64,000 nucleotides of DNA from Pseudomonas gingeri (GCF_013385635.1 NZ_JACAPR010000016.1:1-64000); one strand, 5' to 3'; positions 8,383 to 17,863 are shown, counted from the stretch's first letter. Notes: generated by a model not told the origin, from the letters alone. Translations and numbers: made by a program.

Positions 8383-8850
8383 TCATTTGGCGTCTTTATT
8401 AACGGTATTGAGCAAGAATTTACCGATCAGATCTTCCAGTACCAGCGACGACTGGGTGTCATGAATGGTTCCACCATCCTTGAGCAGGGTGTCCTCCCCG
8501 CCCACGCTGATACCGATGTACTTCTCACCGAGCAAGCCCGCGGTGAGGATAGACGCGGTGGAGTCAGTCGGCAGGTTGTTCACGCGTTTTTCGACTTGCA
8601 TGGTCACCCGGCCGGTGAAACTGTCGCGGTCCAGATCGATCGCCGTGACCTTGCCGATGGTTACACCGGCCATGGTCACTTTAGCTCTGACAGTCAAACC
8701 GGCGATATTGTCGAAGTAGGCGTAAAGTTTATAGGTTTCGGTATTCGCCGTCGGGGACAGTCCACTGACCCGCAACGCCAGCAACAGCAAAGCCAGGATG
8801 CCAGCCAGCAAGAAAAGGCCGACACCGATTTCCAGGGTGCGGTTTTGCAT
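8383..8850 (-). CDS. mlaD: MlaD, MCE-domain subunit of the Mla transporter
   Basis: 155 residues: an N-terminal membrane anchor (about 8-27), then one MCE domain with YAYFDNIAGLTVRAKVTMAGVTIGKV and TAGLLGEKYIGI. MlaD forms a hexameric ring in the periplasm that contacts MlaC and channels lipid to the MlaE permease. Its ATG shares a base with the mlaE stop. Confidence 0.95.
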   Translation of the reverse strand: MQNRTLEIGVGLFLLAGILALLLLALRVSGLSPTANTETYKLYAYFDNIAGLTVRAKVTMAGVTIGKVTAIDLDRDSFTGRVTMQVEKRVNNLPTDSTASILTAGLLGEKYIGISVGGEDTLLKDGGTIHDTQSSLVLEDLIGKFLLNTVNKDAK

Positions 8851-9647
8851 CAGAAATCTCCAAACATCAAGGCGGTCAGAATAAAGTCCAGGCCGAGGAC
8901 TGCCAGGGAGGCATAGACCACGGTCTTGGTCGTGGCTCGGCTGATCCCTTCTGAAGTGGGTTCACAGTCGTAGCCTTGAAACACGGCAATCCAGGTCACC
9001 ACGAAGGCGAACACGATACTTTTGATAATTCCGTTCAGCACGTCACCACTGAAGGTCACGCTGTTCTGCATATTGGCCCAGTACGAACCGTCGTAGACAC
9101 CCAGCCAGTCCACCGCCACCCACGAACCGCCCCAGATCCCGACCACACTGAAGATCATCGCCAGCAGCGGCAGGGAAATGAAGCCGGCCCACAGCCGTGG
9201 CGCGACAATATACTTGAGTGGATCGACGCCGATCATCTCCAGGCTGGAAAGCTGCTCGGTGGATTTCATGTTGCCGATTTCCGCGGTCAACGCCGAACCG
9301 GCGCGACCGGCGAACAGCAGGGCGGTCACCACCGGCCCCAGTTCACGCAGCAACGTCAGGGCGACCATCTGCCCCACCGCCTGCTCGGAACCGTAGCTGG
9401 AGAGGATATTGAAGCCCTGCAGCGCCAGCACCATGCCGATGAACACCCCGGACACGACGATGATCACCAGGGACATCACCCCGACCGAATGCAGTTGCTT
9501 GACCAGCAGGCCGAAGCCGCCACCGATCCCGCCACGACCGAACAGCACATGAAACAGAAACAGCGTCGAACGCCCGAGCACCGCGAGCACATCGATGCCC
9601 GAACGGCCGAACAGGCGAATTCTCTCGATTAATGATTTCTTGCGCAT
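8850..9647 (-). CDS. mlaE: MlaE, permease of the Mla transporter
   Basis: 265 residues of the MlaE/YrbE permease family with about five to six membrane segments. Characteristic are FIGMVLALQGFNILSSYGSE, REL-GPVVTALLFAGRAGSALTAEIG (family-wide coupling region) and the conserved GxxTPxxA-like C-terminal part. The dimer forms the inner-membrane lipid path of MlaFEDB. It overlaps mlaF and mlaD at either end. Confidence 0.95.
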   Translation of the reverse strand: MRKKSLIERIRLFGRSGIDVLAVLGRSTLFLFHVLFGRGGIGGGFGLLVKQLHSVGVMSLVIIVVSGVFIGMVLALQGFNILSSYGSEQAVGQMVALTLLRELGPVVTALLFAGRAGSALTAEIGNMKSTEQLSSLEMIGVDPLKYIVAPRLWAGFISLPLLAMIFSVVGIWGGSWVAVDWLGVYDGSYWANMQNSVTFSGDVLNGIIKSIVFAFVVTWIAVFQGYDCEPTSEGISRATTKTVVYASLAVLGLDFILTALMFGDF

Positions 9648-10456
9648 CAGCGCTTCCCCAACAGGTCTGCGCGGTAATCCGACGCCGGATAATGGAACGG
9701 CACGGGCCCGTCCGGATCGCCGGTCATGAACTGGCGGATACGCGGGTTATCGGCGTTCATCAACTCTTCGGGCGTACCCTGCCCCAGCACCTGGCCGTCG
9801 CCCACCACATAGAGGTAGTCGGCGATGCTCGCGGTTTCCGCCAGGTCATGGGAAACGACGATGCTGGTAATCCCCAGCGCATCGTTGAGCAGGCGGATCA
9901 GGCGCACCAGCACGCCCATGGCGATCGGGTCCTGGCCCACGAAAGGCTCGTCGTACATGAGTATCTGCGGATCGAGGGCAATCGCCCGCGCCAGCGCCAC
10001 GCGACGCTTCATGCCGCCGGACAGCTCATCGGGCATCAGGTCGACCGCACCGCGCAGGCCGACTGCCTGCAGCTTGAGCAGGACGATGTCGCGGATCATC
10101 TCTTCCGGCAGCTCGGTGTGGACCCGCAGCGGAAAGGCGACGTTTTCGAAGACATCGAGATCGGTGAACAGCGCGCCGCTCTGGAACAGGACGCCCATAT
10201 GCTTGCGGGCGTCGAACAGGTCGCCGCGGGATAACGTCGGAAGGTTCTGGCCGTTGACCCACACCTCGCCGCTGCTCGGGCGCAATTGGGCACCCATCAA
10301 CCGCAACAGGGTGGTCTTGCCACATCCGGAGGGTCCCATGATACCGGTGACCTTGCCCCGCGGAATGCGAATATCGACATTATTGAAGATGCTGCGCGCG
10401 CCGCGCTTGAAGGTGACACCCTTCAGCTCGACCGCGTAGGCGTTATCGGCGCTCAT
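9647..10456 (-). CDS. mlaF: MlaF, ATPase of the Mla transporter
   Basis: 269 residues, an ABC ATPase. Walker A is GPSGCGKTT (41-49), the signature is LSGGMKRR, Walker B is ILMYDEPF, and the H-loop is VSHDLAE. It powers lipid movement through MlaE. It is the first gene of the mlaFEDCB operon and diverges from kdsD; the 290-base space between them must hold both promoters. Confidence 0.95.
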   Translation of the reverse strand: MSADNAYAVELKGVTFKRGARSIFNNVDIRIPRGKVTGIMGPSGCGKTTLLRLMGAQLRPSSGEVWVNGQNLPTLSRGDLFDARKHMGVLFQSGALFTDLDVFENVAFPLRVHTELPEEMIRDIVLLKLQAVGLRGAVDLMPDELSGGMKRRVALARAIALDPQILMYDEPFVGQDPIAMGVLVRLIRLLNDALGITSIVVSHDLAETASIADYLYVVGDGQVLGQGTPEELMNADNPRIRQFMTGDPDGPVPFHYPASDYRADLLGKR

Positions 10457-10706
10457 CTAAACTCCTTGCGATGCAGCCTCTGACTCGGACACCAGGCCTC
10501 TGTAAAAGAGGCGCGCACTTCCTGAGCGGGCCGAACTGGTCGCGAACTATATCATTGCTGATACGAGGCGCCCAAGGCCGAAGCCGTGCTTGTTCAGGAT
10601 AGGTACAGCCGGTTTTGACACACTGCAGGGTGAAAACTGACAGCAGGGTCCTACACTCAATGAGCAAAGCGCAACGATCAAGCGTGAGGGAATCGTTCAT
10701 TGCCGC

Positions 10707-10712
10707 TATAAT
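10707..10712 (+). promoter_or_regulatory. -10 element of a putative kdsD promoter
   Basis: A perfect TATAAT lies 35 bases before the kdsD start codon. No good -35 box is found at 16-18 bases upstream, so activity may need an activator. The rest of the 10457-10746 gap shows no gene and no other clear element. Confidence 0.35.
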
Positions 10713-10746
10713 CGCGCCTTTTCATCAGGCTAATACGATTTCTGAC

Positions 10747-11721
10747 ATGAGCCAATCCAGCGACCTGATTCAATCGGCACAACGCACCATCCGCCTCGAA
10801 GTAGAAGCCGTAGAAGGCTTGTTGGCCCATATCGACGCAGATTTCGTACGCGCTTGCGAGATGATTCTGGCCAGCAAAGGCCGCGTGGTCGTGGTCGGCA
10901 TGGGCAAGTCCGGGCATATCGGCAACAAGATCGCCGCGACCCTGGCCAGCACCGGCACCACGGCTTTTTTTGTCCATCCGGCGGAAGCCAGCCACGGCGA
11001 CATGGGCATGATCACCCGGGATGACATCATCCTGGCGCTGTCGAATTCCGGCTCGACCGCGGAAATCGTGACCTTGCTGCCGCTGATCAAGCGCCTGGGC
11101 ATCCAGTTGATCAGCCTGACCGGCAACCCGGACTCGCCGCTGGCCAAGGCCGCCGAGGTCAACCTGAACGTGCATGTCGAGCATGAGGCCTGCCCGCTGA
11201 ACCTGGCGCCCACGTCATCGACCACCGCCGCGCTGGTGATGGGCGATGCCCTCGCCGTCGCCCTGCTGGAAGCCCGTGGTTTCACCGCCGAAGACTTCGC
11301 CTTTTCCCACCCGGGTGGCGCCCTGGGCCGTCGCCTGTTGCTGAAAGTGGAAAATGTCATGCATGCCGGCGACGAGCTGCCACGGGTCCTGCGTGGCACG
11401 CTGCTAAAAAACGCACTAATGGAAATGACTCGCAAAGGCCTGGGCATGACCGTGGTCGTGGAAGCCGATGGCCGCCTCGCCGGGATCTTTACCGACGGCG
11501 ACTTGCGCCGCACCCTGGATCGCACCATCGATATCCACAGCGCCCTGATCGAAGACGTCATGACCCCTCACGGCAAGACCGCACGGGCCGAGATGCTCGC
11601 CGCCGAAGCCCTGAAGATCATGGAAGACCATAAAATCAACGCACTGGTGGTGGTCGATGACGAGGATCGCCCGGTGGGCGCCTTGAACATGCACGACTTG
11701 CTGCGCGCGGGAGTGATGTAA
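10747..11721 (+). CDS. kdsD: arabinose-5-phosphate isomerase KdsD
   Basis: 324 residues from MSQSSDLIQSAQR; the upstream 44 in-frame codons are not family-like. It has an N-terminal SIS domain (about 40-180, GMGKSGHIG at 51-59, SNSGST at 99-104) and two CBS domains (about 205-324). It interconverts ribulose-5-P and arabinose-5-P, the first step towards Kdo of LPS. The stop is followed directly by kdsC, whose ATG begins at the next base. Confidence 0.95.
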   Translation: MSQSSDLIQSAQRTIRLEVEAVEGLLAHIDADFVRACEMILASKGRVVVVGMGKSGHIGNKIAATLASTGTTAFFVHPAEASHGDMGMITRDDIILALSNSGSTAEIVTLLPLIKRLGIQLISLTGNPDSPLAKAAEVNLNVHVEHEACPLNLAPTSSTTAALVMGDALAVALLEARGFTAEDFAFSHPGGALGRRLLLKVENVMHAGDELPRVLRGTLLKNALMEMTRKGLGMTVVVEADGRLAGIFTDGDLRRTLDRTIDIHSALIEDVMTPHGKTARAEMLAAEALKIMEDHKINALVVVDDEDRPVGALNMHDLLRAGVM

Positions 11722-12246
11722 ATGAGCACCGATCTGCTGCAACGCGGCAAGCACATCAAGCTGGCGGTCTTCGACGTCGATGGCGTACTGACCGACGGTC
11801 GCCTGTACTTCCTCGAAGACGGCACCGAATTCAAGTCGTTCAGCACCCTGGACGGCCAGGGCATCAAGATGCTGATGGCCGCGGGCGTGCAAACCGCTAT
11901 TATCAGCGGCCGCAAGACTGCATTGGTCGAGCGGCGCGCCAGGAACCTCGGTATCCCGCACGTATTCCAGGGTCGCGAAGACAAACTGGTGGTGCTGGAC
12001 GCCCTGCTGGCCCAACTCGGCCTAAGCTATGAACAGGTTGCCTATCTGGGCGACGACCTGCCGGACCTGCCGGTGATCCGTCGCGTCGGGCTGGGCATGG
12101 CCGTGGCCAACGCCGCGGGTTTCGTCCGCGAGCACGCCCACGGCATTACCCAGGCCCGTGGTGGCGAAGGTGCCGCCCGCGAATTCTGCGAGCTGATCCT
12201 GCGCGCCCAGGACAGCCTTGAAGCGGCACACGCCGCCTACCTGTAG
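11722..12246 (+). CDS. kdsC: Kdo-8-phosphate phosphatase KdsC
   Basis: 174 residues, a cap-less HAD-family phosphatase that works as a tetramer. The nucleophile motif FDVDGVLTDG (Asp18, Asp20), the SGRKTALVERRA segment and the YLGDDLPDL acidic motif are all present. It dephosphorylates Kdo-8-P to Kdo. Clustering with kdsD and lptCAB links Kdo synthesis to LPS export. Confidence 0.95.
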   Translation: MSTDLLQRGKHIKLAVFDVDGVLTDGRLYFLEDGTEFKSFSTLDGQGIKMLMAAGVQTAIISGRKTALVERRARNLGIPHVFQGREDKLVVLDALLAQLGLSYEQVAYLGDDLPDLPVIRRVGLGMAVANAAGFVREHAHGITQARGGEGAAREFCELILRAQDSLEAAHAAYL

Positions 12247-12254
12247 AGCTATTT

Positions 12255-12827
12255 ATGCTGAGCAAGAAAATTCGCAATATTGTGCTGTTCGCAGTGATTG
12301 CCGCCCTGTTCGCGGCCGTCGGCTACTGGAACATCAGTCCGGAACGTTTCCTGGAGCAGACGACCGCGCCGGTCGACAATACGCTCGTCGACTACTATGC
12401 GATCAACGCCCACAGTATCCAGTACATGCCCGACGGCAAGGTGCAGTACGACATGACCGGCGACAAGGTCGAGCACCTCAAGGTATCCGACGTGACCCTG
12501 GTGACCAAGCCCGACCTGCAGCTCTATCGCGGTACGGCCTTCCCCTGGCATGTCCAGAGCGAGCGCGCCGAGGTCAATCCGGACGGCACCCAGGTCGAAC
12601 TGATCGACTCGGTTCGCGTCGCGCGCACCGACGAGAAGAAGCGCAATATCATCATCACCAGTAGCCGAATGACAGTATTCCCGCAGAAGCAATATGCGCA
12701 GACCGAGCAAGCCGTTAGAATCGACGGCCCCAACGGCGTGACCACGGGCACAGGCATGAAAGCCTATTTGGAAGAAAGCAGGATGCACCTGCTATCGAAC
12801 GTAAGAGGACAGTATGAGTCTCGTTAA
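12255..12827 (+). CDS. lptC: LptC, LPS export bitopic membrane protein
   Basis: 190 residues, an N-terminal membrane helix (about 7-25) followed by a periplasmic beta-jellyroll (DUF1239). LptC takes LPS from the LptB2FG extractor and hands it to LptA. The 3' end overlaps lptA by 14 bases, which suggests coupled translation. Confidence 0.93.
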   Translation: MLSKKIRNIVLFAVIAALFAAVGYWNISPERFLEQTTAPVDNTLVDYYAINAHSIQYMPDGKVQYDMTGDKVEHLKVSDVTLVTKPDLQLYRGTAFPWHVQSERAEVNPDGTQVELIDSVRVARTDEKKRNIIITSSRMTVFPQKQYAQTEQAVRIDGPNGVTTGTGMKAYLEESRMHLLSNVRGQYESR

Positions 12828-13359
12828 AACCCTCCCGATTTTGCTCAGCCTGGGCGCAGCACTGGGAAGCGTGAGCGCCTGGGCTCTGCCGAACGACAGC
12901 GAGCAGCCCATCCGCATTCAAGCCGACGACGCTCAACTGGATGACAAGCAAGGCATCGCCACCTACAAGGGCGACGTGATCATCACTCAGGGTTCGATGA
13001 TCGTTAAGGGTAATACCGTGACGCTCACCCGTACCGCCTCGGGCGATATCGACGTGGTGACTTCCGTGGGCAACCTGGCCTACTTCGAACAGAAGCAGAA
13101 AGCCACCGACCCGCAGCCGGTCAAGGGCTACGGCAAGACCATCCAGTACCATGCCCAGCAGAACCGCATCGTCCTGATCGACCAGGCCAAGGTGATCAAC
13201 GATGGCAACACCACCGAAGGCGAGAAGATCGTCTACGACACGGTGAAGCAGGTGGCTACCGCCGGTCGCGCCAATGGCACGCCGATCGCCACGCCACGGC
13301 CGCGTATCGACATGGTTATCCAACCGAAAAAGAAAACTGACGAGCAAAAGGCCCAGTAA
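12814..13359 (+). CDS. lptA: LptA (LptH), periplasmic LPS bridge protein
   Basis: 181 residues with a Sec signal peptide ending near AWA (about residue 24) and an OstA/LptA beta-jellyroll beginning QPIRIQADDAQLDDKQGIATYKGDV. It forms the periplasmic bridge carrying LPS from LptC to LptD. The pseudomonad orthologue is called LptH. The C-terminus is lysine-rich. The stop overlaps the lptB start. Confidence 0.95.
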   Translation: MSLVKTLPILLSLGAALGSVSAWALPNDSEQPIRIQADDAQLDDKQGIATYKGDVIITQGSMIVKGNTVTLTRTASGDIDVVTSVGNLAYFEQKQKATDPQPVKGYGKTIQYHAQQNRIVLIDQAKVINDGNTTEGEKIVYDTVKQVATAGRANGTPIATPRPRIDMVIQPKKKTDEQKAQ

Positions 13360-14084
13360 TGGCAATTTTGAAAGCTCAGCATCTGGCCAAAGCCTACAAG
13401 AGTCGCCAGGTGGTGCGTGACGTCAGCCTGTCGATCGAAAGCGGCCAGATTGTCGGCCTGCTTGGCCCCAACGGCGCCGGCAAGACCACCTGCTTCTACA
13501 TGATCGTCGGCCTGGTCCAGGCCGATCAGGGCCGCGTCCTGATCGACGACCAGGACGTCAGCCACCAACCGATGCACGGCCGTGCGCGCGCCGGTATCGG
13601 CTACCTGCCCCAGGAAGCCTCGATCTTCCGCAAGCTGTCGGTGGCCGACAACATCATGGCGATCCTCGAGACCCGCAAGGAACTCGACAAGGCTGCCCGG
13701 CGCAAGGAGCTGGAAAGCCTGCTGCAGGAATTCCATATCAGCCACATCCGCGACAACCTCGGCATGAGCCTGTCCGGTGGCGAGCGCCGCAGGGTGGAAA
13801 TCGCCCGCGCCCTGGCCACCTCGCCGAAGTTCATCCTGCTGGACGAACCCTTCGCCGGTGTCGACCCGATTTCCGTGGGCGATATCAAGCAGATCATCCA
13901 CCACCTCAAGGCCAAGGGCATCGGTGTACTGATCACCGACCACAACGTCCGCGAGACCCTGGACATCTGCGAAACCGCTTATATCGTCAATGATGGGCAA
14001 CTGATCGCCGAAGGCGATTCGGCCACCATCCTGGCCAACGAGCTGGTCAAGGAAGTCTATCTGGGCCATGAGTTCCGCCTGTAA
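13359..14084 (+). CDS. lptB: LptB, LPS export ATPase
   Basis: 241 residues, an ABC ATPase with Walker A GPNGAGKT (36-43), signature LSGGERRR, Walker B ILLDEPFAGVDP and switch histidine in ITDHNVRET. With LptFG (not in the window) it extracts LPS from the inner membrane. It is the last gene before rpoN. Confidence 0.97.
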   Translation: MAILKAQHLAKAYKSRQVVRDVSLSIESGQIVGLLGPNGAGKTTCFYMIVGLVQADQGRVLIDDQDVSHQPMHGRARAGIGYLPQEASIFRKLSVADNIMAILETRKELDKAARRKELESLLQEFHISHIRDNLGMSLSGGERRRVEIARALATSPKFILLDEPFAGVDPISVGDIKQIIHHLKAKGIGVLITDHNVRETLDICETAYIVNDGQLIAEGDSATILANELVKEVYLGHEFRL

Positions 14085-14187
14085 GCCCGACGGTGTCTGA
14101 CGACCTGCCTGAGTGCCGGAACATTCGATAAAGCGTCACATGCTTTTATTGTTACAGCGCTCTAGGCAAACACTCCGGTTTCAGGCA

Positions 14188-14193
14188 TATAAT
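14188..14193 (+). promoter_or_regulatory. -10 element of a putative rpoN promoter
   Basis: TATAAT lies in the 186-base gap between lptB and rpoN. There is no convincing -35 partner. A GC-rich hairpin GGCGC-TCCG-GCGCC follows about 12 bases downstream in the leader. Both support a separate start for rpoN, weakly. Confidence 0.35.
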
Positions 14194-14270
14194 TTGCTTA
14201 TGTTTGGCGCTCCGGCGCCCTGTAGTGGATGGCGCATGTGCGCCGGCAAATAAGGTGTTAAGCCCCTGCC

Positions 14271-15764
14271 ATGAAACCATCGCTAGTCCTGAGAATGGGC
14301 CAGCAGCTGACGATGACACCGCAGCTGCAACAGGCCATCCGCCTGCTCCAATTGTCGACCCTGGACCTTCAGCAGGAAATCCAGGAGGCCCTGGAATCCA
14401 ATCCGATGCTCGAACGCCAGGAAGAAGGCGACGACTTCGATAATGCCGATCCACTGGCCGACAACGCCGAGCAGAAACCCAACACCGACGTCCAGGAAAC
14501 TTCCTACCAGGAAACCGCGCCCACGGTCGACAACCTGGAGGAAGGTGACTGGAACGAACGCATTCCCAACGAACTCCCGGTCGACACCGCCTGGGAAGAC
14601 GTCTACCAGACCAGCGCCAGCAGCCTGCCCAGCAACGATGACGACGAGTGGGACTTCACCACCCGCACATCCGCCGGCGAGAGCCTGCAAAGCCACCTGC
14701 TGTGGCAACTGAACCTGGCACCGATGTCCGACACCGACCGCCTGATCGCCGTGACCCTGATCGATTGCATCAACAATCAGGGCTACCTGGACGAGACCCT
14801 CGAGGAGATCCTCGACGCCTTCGATCCGGAACTGGACATCGAGCTCGACGAGATCGAAGCCGTCCTGCACCGTATCCAGCAGTTCGAGCCGGCCGGCATC
14901 GGCGCGCGCAACCTCGGCGAATGCCTGCTGCTGCAACTGCGCCAGCTGCCGGCCAAGACCCCGTGGCTGAGCGAAGCGCAACGCCTGGTCAGCGACTACA
15001 TCGACCTGCTGGGCAGCCGCGACTACAGCCAGTTGATGCGCCGCATGAAGCTCAAGGAAGACGAGCTGCGCCAGGTCATCGAGCTGGTGCAGAGCCTCAA
15101 CCCGCGCCCGGGTTCGCAGATCGAGTCCACCGAAGCCGAATACGTGGTGCCCGACGTCATCGTGCGCAAGGACAACGAACGCTGGCTGGTGGAACTGAAC
15201 CAGGAGTCGGTGCCACGCCTGCGGGTCAACCCGCAATATGCCGGTTTCGTCCGCCGCGCCGACACCAGCGCCGACAACACCTTCATGCGTAACCAGTTGC
15301 AGGAAGCCCGCTGGTTCATCAAGAGCCTGCAGAGTCGCAACGAAACCCTGATGAAGGTCGCCACCCAGATCGTCGAGCACCAGCGCGGCTTCCTGGAATA
15401 TGGCGATGAAGCGATGAAACCGCTGGTCCTGCATGACATCGCCGAAGCCGTGGGCATGCACGAATCGACGATTTCCCGGGTCACCACGCAGAAATTCATG
15501 CATACCCCCCGCGGTATTTATGAGCTGAAATACTTTTTCTCCAGCCATGTCAGCACCTCCGAAGGCGGTGAATGCTCGTCCACGGCGATCCGCGCGATCA
15601 TCAAGAAACTGGTTGCGGCGGAAAATCAGAAAAAGCCGTTGAGTGACAGCAAGATCGCTGGTTTACTGGAGGCACAAGGCATTCAGGTCGCCCGTCGTAC
15701 CGTCGCCAAGTACCGCGAGTCCCTCGGGATCGCGCCTTCCAGCGAACGGAAGCGGTTGATGTAA
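14271..15764 (+). CDS. rpoN: RNA polymerase sigma-54 factor RpoN
   Basis: 497 residues. Region I is glutamine- and leucine-rich (MTPQLQQAIRLLQLS), the activator-response domain. An acidic Region II spans about 50-120. The core-binding and DNA-binding Region III has the HTH segment HESTISRVTTQKFM and the diagnostic RpoN box ARRTVAKYRE at 474-483, which reads the -24 element. It directs nitrogen, motility and many other genes with enhancer-binding activators. The following hpf-ptsN-rapZ-ptsO genes are the classic rpoN neighbours. Confidence 0.98.
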   Translation: MKPSLVLRMGQQLTMTPQLQQAIRLLQLSTLDLQQEIQEALESNPMLERQEEGDDFDNADPLADNAEQKPNTDVQETSYQETAPTVDNLEEGDWNERIPNELPVDTAWEDVYQTSASSLPSNDDDEWDFTTRTSAGESLQSHLLWQLNLAPMSDTDRLIAVTLIDCINNQGYLDETLEEILDAFDPELDIELDEIEAVLHRIQQFEPAGIGARNLGECLLLQLRQLPAKTPWLSEAQRLVSDYIDLLGSRDYSQLMRRMKLKEDELRQVIELVQSLNPRPGSQIESTEAEYVVPDVIVRKDNERWLVELNQESVPRLRVNPQYAGFVRRADTSADNTFMRNQLQEARWFIKSLQSRNETLMKVATQIVEHQRGFLEYGDEAMKPLVLHDIAEAVGMHESTISRVTTQKFMHTPRGIYELKYFFSSHVSTSEGGECSSTAIRAIIKKLVAAENQKKPLSDSKIAGLLEAQGIQVARRTVAKYRESLGIAPSSERKRLM

Positions 15765-15841
15765 CCGCCGGGCGTGCCACAGCGTTCCAGTGGCAGGCAT
15801 ACGCCTGCCGCTTTATGCACTGGCAACGAAGGAGAAGCTGT

Positions 15842-16147
15842 ATGCAAGTCAACATCAGTGGACACCAACTGGAAGTGACCGAACCCCTGCGTGCCTACAT
15901 CGGCGAGAAACTCGACCGATTAGAGCGCCACTTCGACAAGATCACCAACGTACAGGTGACAATGGCCGTCGAAAAACTGAAGCAGAAAATCGAAGCCACT
16001 CTGCACATTCACGGTGGTGAGGTGGTCGCCAACGCCGAACATGACGACATGTATGCCGCGATCGACCTGCTTACCGACAAGCTGGACCGCCAACTGAAAA
16101 AGCATAAGGAAAAGAACCTGCACCTGCTCCAAGGCACAGGTCGCTAA
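15842..16147 (+). CDS. hpf: ribosome hibernation promoting factor, short form
   Basis: 101 residues from MQVNISGHQLEV, preceded by AAGGAGAAG. It is a short HPF/YfiA-family protein that binds the 30S decoding channel and promotes 100S dimers with RMF in stationary phase. The family pattern is seen in LRAYIGEKLDRLERHFDKITNVQV and DDMYAAIDLLTDKLDRQLKKHKEK. It has no long-form C-terminal dimerisation domain. Confidence 0.93.
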   Translation: MQVNISGHQLEVTEPLRAYIGEKLDRLERHFDKITNVQVTMAVEKLKQKIEATLHIHGGEVVANAEHDDMYAAIDLLTDKLDRQLKKHKEKNLHLLQGTGR

Positions 16148-16156
16148 CGCCCACCC

Positions 16157-16621
16157 ATGATTCGACTTGAAAACATCCTGACCCCCGGCCGTTCCCTGGT
16201 GAACGTGCCGGGCGGCAGTAAAAAACGTGCTCTCGAACAAATTGCCAACCTGGTCGCCCGCGAAGTGCCCGATCTGGAAATGCAGGATGTCTACGAGAGC
16301 CTGATTGCCCGTGAAAAACTCGGCTCGACCGGTTTTGGCAACGGCATCGCCATTCCCCACTGCCGGCTCAAAGGCTGTGAGTCGCCCATCAGTGCACTGA
16401 TGCACCTGGACGCCCCCATCGATTTCGACGCCATCGATGGCGCCCCGGTCGACCTGCTGTTCGTACTGCTGGTCCCGCAGGCCGCTACCGATGCGCACCT
16501 GGAACTGCTTCGGCAGATCGCCAGTATGCTCGATCGCAAGGACGTACGTGACCGCCTGCGTAGCGCGCCAAGCAATGAAGCGCTGTATAACGTTGTCCTG
16601 GACGTACAGAACGGTCAGTAA
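16157..16621 (+). CDS. ptsN: nitrogen-PTS EIIA protein PtsN
   Basis: 154 residues, a mannitol/fructose-type EIIA domain with the phosphorylated histidine His68 in GIAIPHCRL. In the PTS-Ntr chain EI-Ntr (PtsP) passes phosphate to NPr (PtsO) and on to PtsN, which controls K+ transport, carbon storage and other targets by its phosphorylation state. It lies nine bases after hpf and two bases before rapZ. Confidence 0.96.
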   Translation: MIRLENILTPGRSLVNVPGGSKKRALEQIANLVAREVPDLEMQDVYESLIAREKLGSTGFGNGIAIPHCRLKGCESPISALMHLDAPIDFDAIDGAPVDLLFVLLVPQAATDAHLELLRQIASMLDRKDVRDRLRSAPSNEALYNVVLDVQNGQ

Positions 16622-16623
16622 TC

Positions 16624-17481
16624 ATGCGCTTGATCATCGTCAGCGGCCGCTCCGGCTCAGGTAAAAGCACCGCCCTCGATGTCCTCGAGGACAACGGCTA
16701 TTACTGCATCGACAACCTGCCGGCCGGCCTGCTGCCGGAACTGGCCGAACGGGCGCTGATCCATACCGAACTGGCGCAACCGCTGGTCGCCGTCTCCATT
16801 GACGCACGCAACCTGCCCAGCCACCTGTCGCGTTTTCCCGAGCTGCTGGACGAAGTCCGCGGCCGGCATATCCAGTGTGACGTGCTGTACCTGGACGCCG
16901 ACGAGGAAACCCTGCTCAAGCGTTTTTCCGAAACACGCCGTCGTCACCCCCTGAGCAGCGCCAATCGCTCGCTGGCCGAAGCCATACGCGACGAGAGTAA
17001 CCTGCTGGGGCCGATTGCCGACCTCGCCGACCTCAAGGTCAACACCACCAACCTCAACCTGTACCAGCTACGCGACACCATCAAGCTGCGCCTGCTGAAC
17101 CAGCCGGAACCGGGTACCGCGTTCCTCGTCGAGTCGTTCGGCTTCAAGCGCGGCATGCCGGTGGACGCCGACCTGGTGTTTGACGTACGGTGCCTGCCCA
17201 ACCCGTACTGGAAACCCGAACTGCGCGAGCAATCCGGGCTCGACGGGCCGGTGGCCGAGTACCTCGCCGCGCAACCGGATGTCGAGGAAATGTTCCAGGA
17301 CATTTCCAGCTACCTGCTCAAATGGTTGCCACGCTTCGCCGCCAGCAACCGGGCTTATGTCACCATTGCCATTGGTTGCACCGGCGGACACCACCGCTCC
17401 GTCTACCTGACCGAACGTCTTGGCCAGGTCCTGCAACAATCCCTGAAGAACGTCCAGGTCCGCCACCGCGACCTTAGCTGA
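16624..17481 (+). CDS. rapZ: RapZ, RNase adapter / nucleotide-binding protein
   Basis: 285 residues, with Walker A GRSGSGKS (8-15) and the C-terminal GCTGGHHRSVYL motif of the RapZ (YvcJ) family. In enterobacteria RapZ senses GlcN6P and steers a small RNA to RNase E. In pseudomonads that role is not established, so the function here is inferred from family. It lies between ptsN and ptsO in an apparent operon. Confidence 0.93.
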   Translation: MRLIIVSGRSGSGKSTALDVLEDNGYYCIDNLPAGLLPELAERALIHTELAQPLVAVSIDARNLPSHLSRFPELLDEVRGRHIQCDVLYLDADEETLLKRFSETRRRHPLSSANRSLAEAIRDESNLLGPIADLADLKVNTTNLNLYQLRDTIKLRLLNQPEPGTAFLVESFGFKRGMPVDADLVFDVRCLPNPYWKPELREQSGLDGPVAEYLAAQPDVEEMFQDISSYLLKWLPRFAASNRAYVTIAIGCTGGHHRSVYLTERLGQVLQQSLKNVQVRHRDLS

Positions 17482-17497
17482 AAGGATCACCCTCGCG

Positions 17498-17770
17498 ATG
17501 CCCGCTCTGGAAATTGAAATCATCAACAAACTGGGTTTGCATGCCCGCGCTTCCGCCAAGTTCGTCGGCGTTGCCGGTCAGTTCCCCTGCCAGATCCGGG
17601 TTGGTCGTACGCCCGAGAGCATGGTCGACGGCAAGAGCATCATGGCCATGATGATGCTGGCTGCCGGCAAGGGCACCGTGATCCACATGAAGACCGAAGG
17701 CGAACACGAAGACGAGGCGATGGCAGCGCTGGTCGCGCTGATCAACAACTATTTCGACGAGGGCGGCTAA
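17498..17770 (+). CDS. ptsO: nitrogen-PTS HPr-like protein NPr
   Basis: 90 residues, HPr fold. The phosphorylated histidine is His15 in KLGLHARASAKF. The second conserved segment VDGKSIMAMMMLAA is present. It relays phosphate from PtsP to PtsN. It is the last gene of the rpoN operon. Confidence 0.96.
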   Translation: MPALEIEIINKLGLHARASAKFVGVAGQFPCQIRVGRTPESMVDGKSIMAMMMLAAGKGTVIHMKTEGEHEDEAMAALVALINNYFDEGG

Positions 17771-17791
17771 GCTGCGTCTCGACTGATCGGT

Positions 17792-17835
17792 GACGCGGAG
17801 CGTCAAGGGCTGCATTCCCACACGGAGCGTGGGAA
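17792..17835. repeat. paired hairpins after ptsO, GTGGGAA-type palindrome
   Basis: Two adjacent hairpins: GACGC-GGA-GCGTC (17792-17804) and TTCCCAC-n7-GTGGGAA (17815-17835). The second resembles a widespread Pseudomonas extragenic palindrome. They sit at the convergent end between ptsO and the minus-strand genes and probably mark a transcription end for ptsO. Confidence 0.55.
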
Positions 17836-17863
17836 CGATCAAATAAATGCGGCGTATTTCCCC